Shown: positions 19,824-26,742 of the stretch, piece by piece
Position numbering within the stretch: position 1 is the first letter of the stretch
How the letters are laid out: every line of letters starts with the position of its first letter
Source: Chara braunii
Lineage: Eukaryota; Streptophyta; Charophyceae; Charales; Characeae
Assembly (NCBI GenBank): GCA_003427395.1
Contig: BFEA01000081.1
Span: 559,267-586,008, forward strand
Reading direction: 5' to 3'
DNA: 26,742 nt
Notes under the pieces: model-generated
What the model was told of the DNA's origin: nothing
Seen by the model: only the letters and a program-made list of their open reading frames with translations
The model's database searches: none
Translations under genes and position numbers: made by a program

Positions 19824-20470
19824 TATATTTCGGTTTTTTTTTTTTTTCAACTATTGATTGGCTACGTTTTTTTTTACTTTGAACAGGAGTCCAAGGCAAA
19901 AGTTGCTTGTATTGTTATTTTACATAATAATGATAAGATTTTTTTTTTTCAGATTTTTCTGAGAGTCTTTTTTTTCTTTTTTGTTTATGTTCGCGTTCGG
20001 AGGGTTTTGGGCGCTTGTTCGCGTTCGCCTCCGAACTCGAACACGGTGCTACGTAGCCCAGGACAACGGTAGAAATGCTTATATACCCCTCCTTCCCTCC
20101 TTCCCTCCATCCCTCCGTTTCCACCCTCCCTCCCTCCCTTTCCACCACCCATCTTCCACACCTCCATGCATGGGATGGCTTAAAGTGAGAAGAGCCAAGG
20201 TATTTTAAGAGAGAGAACGAAAGAATAACCAATTGAATACATATGTAAATATTGAGTACGAGTTCACAGTACCATGTCCATCATACTTATCCCACTCCCT
20301 CCCTCCCTTTTCCTCCCTAGGCCCAAGAAAACCCCCCGCCATCTCTCAGAACAGGGGTGTGCGCCAACGAGGATTAGGATATGCGCGCTCACGAACAGGC
20401 ATCATACCAAAGTTTCATGAACTTTCCTCGTACTTCACCAGCATGCATGTGCGAGCGCGCGAGCACATAC
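19824..20470. other. CTR9 intron, simple and palindromic sequence
   Basis: T-runs lie at 19835-19848 and 19938-19980, the latter resembling 226-265. A gttcgcgttcggagg / cctccgaactcgaac inverted repeat lies at about 19988-20043. A cctcc-rich pyrimidine tract is at 20088-20155 and another at 20293-20320. No gene is seen. Confidence 0.6.
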
Positions 20471-20587
20471 CTGCAACACACGCTCAAATGCTTGGCGCGC
20501 TTTGCTCTTATTCTTCAACATTAGATGACAGAGTCCAATCCCAAGTCTAACAGTTGCAGGGCATGACGGATTGACCTCCAGTGCGCT
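20471..20587 (-). CDS. CTR9: CTR9 homologue, internal exon (TPR region)
   Basis: This 117-bp exon holds 39 codons in phase 0. It starts SALEVNPSCPATVRLGIGLC and ends KARQAFERVLQ. CTR9 orthologues have RALqv.P.CPaaVRLGIGLCryKLGq..KARQAF.RVLQ at this point, so it follows the LYK end of the previous exon directly. The acceptor is gctag at 20592-20588 and the donor is CAG|gtatgt at 20470-20465. The usual KLG after LC is replaced by MLKNKS, a mild divergence. The intron separating it from the upstream exon (20588-24201) is 3.6 kb and carries SINE-like and tandem repeats. This is the strongest single match of the four. Confidence 0.93.
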
Positions 20588-20709
20588 CTAGCATCACAAC
20601 ACGAAGGGAAAAAACAAATCGTGCACAAAAAGAAAGGGAGTTCCAAATTAGCGCAACAACAACGAGCTTATCAAAAGCACCTATGCATCACAGCTTTTCC
20701 AACCACACA

Positions 20710-20729
20710 CACACACACACACACACACA
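20710..20729. repeat. (CA)n microsatellite
   Basis: About ten ac dinucleotides inside a CTR9 intron. Confidence 0.9.
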
Positions 20730-21090
20730 AGAAAGGGGCCTCAATCCACTACACAACCTTCCGCATGTATCTCCAGTGTCATGGACCAGATACATTTGGA
20801 CTGACCGAACATTTTTAATCCATACACTACTATACACAGAAAGAACAGATCCAGATACATGTGGAATGTTGTGCAGTGGACCAAGGCCGAGAGAAAGCGG
20901 AAATACAGGATTAAGGGGGGGAGAGAGGACTGCCCAAGCTGACCAAACGACGTAGATACTGATAGGAGGAGATCTGGGGGGCAAAAAAAAAAAAAAGGGT
21001 GGAAAAAACAGGTGACGTCAAAAGTAATCAGGTAACCTGCGACTCAGAGCATTACAAGCGGAAGAAGGTGGGCAATTCGGTGGCCTAGTG

Positions 21091-21121
<31 letters not shown>

Positions 21122-21195
21122 CTAATTGTATCCAACAGGACTTGAACTCTTCATCTGTTTATTGACAGTTATATGTGTGTCCATTCAACGAAGAC
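21091..21195 (-). repeat. tRNA-like SINE, family A, with poly-A tail
   Basis: On the minus strand a box-A-like gttgaatgg is followed by acacacat, aaacag and a box B (gagttcaagtcc, 21149-21138), ending in a 27-bp A run (21117-21091). It matches 25951-26010 in order and spacing. The poly-A end indicates retroposition. Confidence 0.7.
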
Positions 21196-21623
21196 TGTCT
21201 GGCCAGGCACAATTCAAACAACTGGTGAAGACTTCAAAACCTGTCAAACTTCACACACTCAGGAGCTTAATCCCCTACCCAATGAAAAAGGCAGGAGAGG
21301 GGAGGGGCAGGAGGGGAGGAAATGAAAAGCAAGTAAATAGTAAAAATACAAAGCAAAAAGATAAAAAAAGGGAGGCAGCAATGGCATTGTTGTGTATTTC
21401 TGACTATTTCATAATGCCTCTCAATGATCCTCCTCCCCCCCGATCCAATCTTCACACACTTGCGAGCACACACGTCCACAAGGGAAACAGGGGGGTACCC
21501 CTAACTCTTACAAAGAAAAAGAGCGGGTCTCACGTGATGCTCACATGCGAGATCCCACCAGCCATAGTTGGGAAACAGGCTGGGCCCAAAGCGGGTTCAA
21601 GGAGGTGCAGTTGGTGGAAAACC

Positions 21624-21722
21624 GCGCTTGGCTCTGTGCATATATCGTCAAACAGAGATGCCCGGTAAACCGTAGGCAGAGAGGGAGAAGATGTGCAACT
21701 GGCGCTTGGCTCTGTGCATATA
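21624..21722. repeat. 21-bp direct repeats around a fragment of the hammerhead-bearing repeat
   Basis: gcgcttggctctgtgcatat(a) occurs at 21624-21644 and 21702-21722. The 57 bp between begin tcgtcaaacagagatgcccgg and run through gtaggcagagagggagaaga, matching 11041-11087 closely. Confidence 0.85.
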
Positions 21723-22362
21723 CGCGCACCTCTGACGGCAAACACGGGCAGATACATTTAAGACAGTGCTGGTGTGAGTCCGCCCATAGGCGTGCCCAAG
21801 TTTGTTTTTTTGTCGTTTCCACCCTGCGCTGTGTGTGGAGCTTCAGTTGGACCATCTTCTGTTTTTTTTTTTATTGTTTTCCGCAGCACCGGACTTCGTA
21901 AGTGCTCGCCTGTCGCTTTACTTGCAGACGTGGAGATCTGTTCAGCGTCGGGCCGACGCCAGGCAGATCCGTTCAGCGGCGGCCAACGCCAAGAAGATCC
22001 GTTCAGCAGTGGGCCAAGGTAGATACGTTTCCTCGGGGATGGTCAAATACAAGTAGCTCCGTTCGTACACCCACGAACTGTTGAAATCCAGACCCGAGTG
22101 CGAACCCACATACAATCAGATAACCAAACTAAAATCACTGATACATAGCAGACCCGTGGGTAGAAGAAACTCAACTGATTGCAACCCCAACAGAAGAGAT
22201 CTCAGGGCATACTCACACCAGGACTTTCTGTCTTAATTCTGGACGTAGTTGCAGTCAGATACACCCCGCCGCACCGTCAATGTGGTCAGGTACATTTAAG
22301 ATAGAACTAGTCTGACTACACCCTAATGCGAGCTCAAGTCTTCCTATCAACAGTTCACGGCT

Positions 22363-22459
22363 GTGCCGTTCAGGGCTCTTGAGGCTGAGGTCGTCGGTTC
22401 GAATCCGTGCGGGCACGGAGGAGGTCCGAGGCTGATAAAAGTACAGACTGTACTCTACC
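22363..22459 (+). repeat. tRNA-like SINE, family B, copy 1
   Basis: Box B is GGTTCGAATCC (22396-22406), inside gtgccg...gtgcgggcac, which can pair like an acceptor stem. Then come ggaggaggt, gaggctgataaaagtacagac. The box A part is shortened relative to copy 2. Confidence 0.7.
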
Positions 22460-22666
22460 CCGGTAACCAGCCTGGAAATCAGACCAGGAGTGTGGTGGCC
22501 AGTGGGTAAAGCCCCATTGGAGAAGCAGTCGTCCTGGATGAACTGCATGTGCGGCGAATGCCAGAGTGTGGTGGTGTTTGGGTGTGGGTGTGAGTTGAAG
22601 GACACTGCAGCCATGCAGGGGTGGGGTGGATATCATGACCGGCACGGATCCACTTTTGCATACCGT

Positions 22667-22779
22667 GCCAGGGCTAAGCAGTTAAGAAACTTGGCTTTTG
22701 AGGCTGAGGTCGCCGGTTCGAATACGTGCATGCACGGAGGAGGTGTGAGGCTGATAAAAGTACAGACCATACTCACAGC
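22667..22779 (+). repeat. tRNA-like SINE, family B, copy 2
   Basis: gtgccagggctaagcagttaag resembles a tRNA 5' half with box A. It is followed by gaggctgaggtcgccggttcg (box B at 22715-22725) and the shared tail gaggctgataaaagtacagac. It aligns with copy 1 over about 80 bp. Confidence 0.72.
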
Positions 22780-23064
22780 AGGACCTCACTCCACGACAAA
22801 ACACTCTAGCCGTATCTGGAGCTCATAACCGCCCTGCTGCATTCCGAACATTGGAGTGCTTCAAACGCACCTGGTCCAGAAAGGCATCCAAACACATGTA
22901 GAGTGTTGAGTTGGAGCACGGCCCTATTTCAACTGTACCCCTGGACGTGATTGCCGTGATGTGCGTCCAGCAAAGTCCTCGTGTGAGTGTTGCCTTAGAC
23001 ACATGGCCTTCGCTTTTTCTTTCTTGTCTGTTTTTCTTTACTTTTCTTTCCAGGGGAGGGTTCG

Positions 23065-23815
23065 TTTGCACAACCCAGTCCACGAAGCATCGCCCACCTG
23101 GCCTACACTGTACCCGCCAGCCCACACAGTGCCATCCACTCCACATATTCTGATCCACCCCATGTAGTACCACCGACCCACATAGCACCACCCAGTCCAC
23201 ATAGTATGAGCTGCAGGTCCTGCACCACAGAGCGTCACCCGACCTGCTTAGTATCATCCACGCCGCATAATACCGCCCTGCCCACATAGTGCCACCCAGT
23301 CCATGTACTACAAGCCGCCCCACATAGTGCTGCCCAATCCATGCCCTGCATACTACAGCCTGGTCCACATGCTATGACCCACCTCATGCAGCACGACCCT
23401 GGTATCGCCGGAACCACAGAATACCACTTTTTTTTCCCGTGGCCGAGTCTGGATTCTTTTCTTTTGGGTGGGAGCGTGTGTCTTTTTTTAGTACCATCCA
23501 GTCCACGCAGTGTGGTCTACCCTACATGGCGCCATCCGGTCTTATGGTACCATCCAGCCCACGTCGCATCATGCATGCCATATAACAGTCCCGTTGCTGT
23601 TCCAAGGACGGAGTTGTGCCTAAGTGTATGTGCTTTTTTTCTTTCCTGAGGCTGTTTATGTGTGTGTTCTTATTTGCTGTGCCCATGTATGTGTGTTTTT
23701 ATTTGCTGTGCTTGTGTGTGTTACTACCATCCAGTCCGCGTAGTATGACCTGACGAACTACCCTGCAAGGTGCCACCCCGTCTACACAACATAGCCCAGG
23801 CCACATAGTACCGTG
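23065..23815. repeat. Degenerate ~20-bp tandem repeat in three blocks
   Basis: Variants of ccacatagtaccacccagtc repeat in blocks at about 23065-23425, 23488-23585 and 23724-23815. Spacers between blocks are related: tgttccaaggacggagttg near 23598 and tgtgccaaggaccgaattg near 23820, each followed by a T-rich stretch. Trp/Gly/Val-rich open frames on the minus strand are by-products. Confidence 0.7.
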
Positions 23816-24201
23816 TGACTGTGCCAAGGACCGAATTGGGCCCAAGTTTGCCCATGTGTTTTCTTTTGGGGCGTGGGCAGAAGTGGGAGGGGCAGGTGTT
23901 GTGTGCTGCAGGCGTCCGCTTGTTGGGAAAAAAAAAAAAAAAAAGGAAAGTGAGCAGCATATCGCCCACATGCCATGCACACATGAATACAAGTGTAAGC
24001 ATTTCACAACCAGTCACACAAAGTTAGATGGCGGGGACCACCATAACGTCGGGGACCATCATAACGTCCAACAGACCCCAAAAAAAATTCACAGGCAAGT
24101 TCGAGCCAACTTCATGTGAATTCAAGGTTCGAACCGGCTTCCAACGATCTACATACAAGTTTGAGCCAAGCGGCTATTAGAGACATTCAGCGTTTCCTTA
24201 C

Positions 24202-24255
24202 CTTATACAACTTGAGAGAGTCAAAATACTTGCCCTTGTGAAAAAACACAGATGC
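24202..24255 (-). CDS. CTR9: CTR9 homologue, internal exon (TPR region)
   Basis: This is a 54-bp micro-exon, exactly 18 codons in phase 0. It encodes ASVFFHKGKYFDSLKLYK, matching the CTR9 segment that follows ALLGQ (AxVxFxRGrYxdSLxLYK). The acceptor is tttccag at 24262-24256 and the donor is AAG|gtaagg at 24201-24196. It is too short for a standard ORF scan, and is recognised because it continues the exon at 25098 without a gap. The intron between them is 842 bp. The residues form the first helix of a TPR unit. The only caveat is that a micro-exon in repeat-rich DNA needs transcript support. Confidence 0.88.
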
Positions 24256-25097
24256 CTGGAAAGGACACCAAAAAAAAAAAAAAAAAAGTGTTAACTTGAG
24301 AGGCATATGACCGGTCCCTAATACAGTTCAGCAGATCCAAGCGTCATTCCCCCATTTCTCCCTGCCCCGCCCTCCCGCCCCCCCTCCACTCCCCTTCTTT
24401 CCTTCCCCCTTCTTACAGTGTAAACCTCTTATCCACTACGTGCAGAATTGCAAGGGCCAAACAAACACAGCATATTACGAAACGAGAGCAATGCCCACAG
24501 GTGCAGGGCATCCCCATCTCCACTTACATCAGCACTCACGCTTTGCAATACCACGCAAAGGGAGGCAGTTCCTGGGGAAGGAGGGTGGTGTCGAGCAAGG
24601 GGAAAAGGGTCGAGGGAGGGGAGAAAAAGAAAGAGGCTAACAGGGAGAAGAAAGAGCACAGAGAGTGAGTGGGCAACAAAGTGACAGAGTGAGAGATCGA
24701 GAGCGCAAGAGTGAGTGCTAAAGCTAAGCACGAGTCAACCATGGAGAAACATCACTTGTGGTTCTGTGTGCTATCCTTTTTCTTTTTTTTTTAAAGGGCG
24801 ACGAACTCGAGATATGATCATGGAACCGACCAGCCCCAGGTAATTCAAGAATACTCAGGTCTGCATTCGAACAGTTCATGGATGTACAACTGAGCTAGGC
24901 CCATTGGTAGGTTCTGTGTGCTATCTTTTGCATCAATATATCCGCTTTTCGAACAGGTTTCCAAAAGAGGGGTAGGGTTGCTATACAAGAGTCCACAAGA
25001 GGCGCATCTCTATCGGAAGAGGGGGGGAAAAAAGACTTTCCAGAAAGGAGAGGGACATAAATGGCTTGGAAAACATGCGCATCTCTGTGCAGCTGAC
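24256..25097. other. CTR9 intron of 842 bp
   Basis: It contains an A-run (24270-24287), pyrimidine-rich sequence (24350-24415), a purine-rich block (24590-24690) and a tRNA-like remnant at 24852-24903. No exon is seen within it. Confidence 0.75.
24852..24903 (-). repeat. tRNA-like remnant
   Basis: The minus strand has a box-A-like TAGCTCAGTTG and, only about 20 nt later, a box-B-like GTTCGAATGC. The gap is too short for a functional tRNA, so this is probably a decayed SINE or tRNA fragment. Confidence 0.4.
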
Positions 25098-25198
25098 CTG
25101 TCCAAGAAGAGCGGGCACGTTATTGGGCGTTCCATCAAGCGCGATCTTAAAGACTTCATATGCTTGATCAAGATCACCCTTTGCAAGAAGCAAGTGGC
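25098..25198 (-). CDS. CTR9: CTR9 homologue, internal exon (TPR region)
   Basis: Read on the minus strand, this 101-bp exon encodes GHLLLAKGDLDQA..FKIALDG and ends NNVPALLGQ. Plant and animal CTR9 share the pattern G(Q/H)LLLAKG..A..FKIVLD...NVPALLGQ. It is bounded by an acceptor (ttactgcag at 25207-25199) and a donor (CAG|gtcagc at 25097). It begins in phase 1 (its first two bases complete a Gly codon) and ends in phase 0, so it joins cleanly to the exon at 24255. CTR9 is the TPR scaffold of the nuclear Paf1 complex, which works with RNA polymerase II in elongation and histone modification. I found no preceding exon between 25199 and the window end. Family assignment rests on my recall of CTR9 sequences; four collinear exons make it firm. 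Confidence 0.9.
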
Positions 25199-25286
25199 CT
25201 GCAGTAATTCAACCAACCATGCACAAAATCTTCAGCCATCAAGGTCTCAGATGGCCTTTCCTCGCCAATGAGGGAGAAGAGAGTGG

Positions 25287-25362
25287 NGTGGGTGAAGGGA
25301 AAACAAAAGGGGGNNGNGGGGGNGNGNGGGGGGGGGGGGGGGGAAGTTGCGAGGNGGGNGNG
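25287..25362. other. Unresolved G-rich stretch with Ns
   Basis: Scattered N bases sit among long G runs (25310-25362), marking poor base calls or a collapsed poly-G tract. It lies in the intron upstream of the exon at 25098-25198. An exon could be hidden only if the sequence is badly wrong here. Confidence 0.9.
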
Positions 25363-25945
25363 GTGGGGGAATAAGGATGATCCATATACAAGGCTTTGTA
25401 CATCCAACAGAGTTTCCTTTTCTTTTGCTTGCATGCTCAGACACACAAGTTGCATGCAAAAGTCCCTCATTGAATCGCCCCCAATGAAAAAAGAACGGTG
25501 TGAAGCAAAAAACAAGCAAAACACAAAAGCAAGAACGACGAACAAACAAGAAGCAATGGAGTGTCAGGAAGAAGTCAGAGAGAAAAGAAACAGATGCAGA
25601 GGGAGAAAGTTAGGAGAAACAATTACAGGCAGAAGAAAGGCTGCAAAATGGACTTCGCTCATGAATCGAGCCAGTATCCCTAGCTCCTCACTGATGCCAG
25701 ACTAAGTAACAGCATATACTCACAATTTTACTTTCATGGATGAACCCAACTACATATATGGCTAGATCCAGTCGAGATAACTGCAGTGTGGGTACGCTCT
25801 AAAAGAGGAGAGGAGGAGAAAAAAAACAGGCGGAGCAGACAGGAGAAGAGGAGAGGAGAGGAGAAGAGAATGGGAGGGGAGAGGGGGAAAAAAAGCGAAA
25901 CAGAGGATTTCACAAAACAAAGAGAAGAGAAGAAGCACCCAGCAC

Positions 25946-26119
25946 ATGTGGCTGAATGGTACACACATGAGTGTTAACGAACAGGTCATGAGTTCGAATC
26001 CCAATGGAACGAGATAGATACTACAACAAGGTTAGGGGCCACCCCGTTTGAAAACGAAAAAGAGAAGAACAGACGAGAGGGCATGAACGTAAACGAGGAG
26101 GAGGAGGAGAGGCAAGGAG
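25946..26119 (+). repeat. tRNA-like SINE, family A, copy 1 of a tandem pair
   Basis: A box-A-like tggctgaatgg (25949) is followed 33 bp later by box B gagttcgaatccc (25990-26002). Then come ccccgtttgaaaacgaaaaag, cgagagggcatgaacg and a gga-rich tail. The same order recurs at 26174-26322. Confidence 0.7.
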
Positions 26120-26173
26120 ACACTTCCAGTCACCTGGAAGCTCAGACTGTAGAGGGAACAGGAAAGAAACAAA

Positions 26174-26322
26174 GTGTATACAAATGTGTTAATAAACAGC
26201 CCATATGAGTTCGAATTAGATAGAAAAATACCATCAGGTTATGAGCAGCCCCGTTTAAAAACAAAAAAGACCAGAAGAGAAACGAGGGCATGAATGAAAA
26301 CAAGGAGGAGGAGGAGGAGAGG
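26174..26322 (+). repeat. tRNA-like SINE, family A, copy 2 of a tandem pair
   Basis: gtatacaaatgtgttaataaacag, gagttcgaatta (box B, decayed), ccccgtttaaaaacaaaaaag, cgagggcatgaatg and the gga-rich tail align with 25957-26119. The box A part is lost. Confidence 0.7.
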
Positions 26323-26742
26323 ACACAAAGAGAAGGCAAAGAGAAGGGCGAGATTCAGAAGAGACACAGCAGGATGGACAGAACAGGGAGAAGCAAAGAA
26401 GCAAGGGCATGAGCAACAATGCGAGCAGAGAACCAAGGGCATTTCAATAGCTTCAGCAAGAGGAGCTCATCATATTAACCGCTTCACAAAGCAGAGAAAC
26501 CTCTTTAACCCCCAAGACAAGATCCCACTTGGCCCGCAACTATCCTATCATGGCCCACTCTGTCCATTCAAAGGTTCAGCAGATGACCCACCAGCTCTCT
26601 GCACGTTCCTGTGCGTCCATTCTCTTGCTCAATAGGCAGGTCAGATGGAGAGGGGTGGGAGGTTGGAAGCTGGGACCAGGAAGAGTTAAGTGGAGGACAG
26701 TGTCCTGAAGGCAGGATAAACAAGGGTGGAGAATCGCGCAGG
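26323..26742. other. Intronic or flanking DNA, nothing recognised
   Basis: Purine-rich to about 26450, then mixed sequence. No preceding CTR9 exon, RNA gene or repeat could be recognised on either strand. Confidence 0.5.

Noticed and set aside
22363-22459. Genuine tRNA gene
   Set aside because: Box B is good, but box A is truncated and the anticodon arm does not pair; a SINE head is more likely.
22823-23368. 181-codon minus-strand open frame as a gene
   Set aside because: Its Trp/Gly/Val-rich sequence follows the ~20-bp repeat period, and the C-terminal part did not match the next CTR9 segment.
24429-24742. Leu/Ser/Phe-rich minus-strand open frames as CTR9 exons
   Set aside because: They fall in the 842-bp intron between two exons that already join in frame, and the composition reflects a purine-rich tract.
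1-26742. CRISPR array, bacterial operon or prophage
   Set aside because: No regular spacer-repeat pattern or prokaryotic genes; spliced exons, SINE-like repeats and LTR elements make the window eukaryotic.

Overview
This is a repeat-dense nuclear window from a eukaryote in the plant lineage. The most likely source is a charophyte alga such as Chara braunii: the retrotransposon Gag N-terminus (MVDTRSG... at 3116) and the element architecture resemble Chara entries I recall, but I could not check this. The only host gene I can support is a fragment of a CTR9 homologue (TPR subunit of the Paf1 transcription-elongation complex) on the minus strand. Four exons are recognisable, at 25098-25198, 24202-24255, 20471-20587 and 9517-9580. 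They are separated by introns of 842, 3,615 and 10,890 bp. Spliced, they are collinear with one stretch of the CTR9 TPR region. Flanking exons lie outside the window, so nearly everything else here is CTR9 intron.

Layout: 1-900, nested inverted-repeat (fold-back) modules. 901-8302, a full-length but decayed Ty3/gypsy chromovirus-like element on the plus strand (LTRs 901-1715 and 7443-8302), antisense to CTR9. Its leader carries a 38-bp Nextera mate-pair junction adapter, which is an assembly artefact. 8303-9516, intronic sequence holding a complete type III hammerhead ribozyme on the CTR9 sense strand. 9517-9580, CTR9 exon. 9581-11170, intron with CA and G tracts and a second hammerhead core. 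11171-19702, a second decayed Ty3/gypsy element on the minus strand, sense to CTR9, with two 1,043-bp LTRs. 19703-20470, intron with a truncated third hammerhead core. 20471-20587, exon. 20588-24201, intron with SINE-like copies and a degenerate tandem repeat. 24202-25198, two exons. 25199-26742, intron with an N-rich G tract and tandem SINE-like copies.

Both LTR elements have the order gag, protease, RT, RNase H, integrase, chromodomain-like tail, and share a primer-binding site of the initiator-Met tRNA type. Both are broken by stops, frameshifts and lost catalytic residues. The most interesting signal is the hammerhead family: one ribozyme has every conserved core position and all three helices and starts about 150 nt into a CTR9 intron, and the core recurs next to otherwise unrelated sequence. 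A second theme is short templated insertions flanked by direct repeats, which look like patchwork double-strand-break repair.
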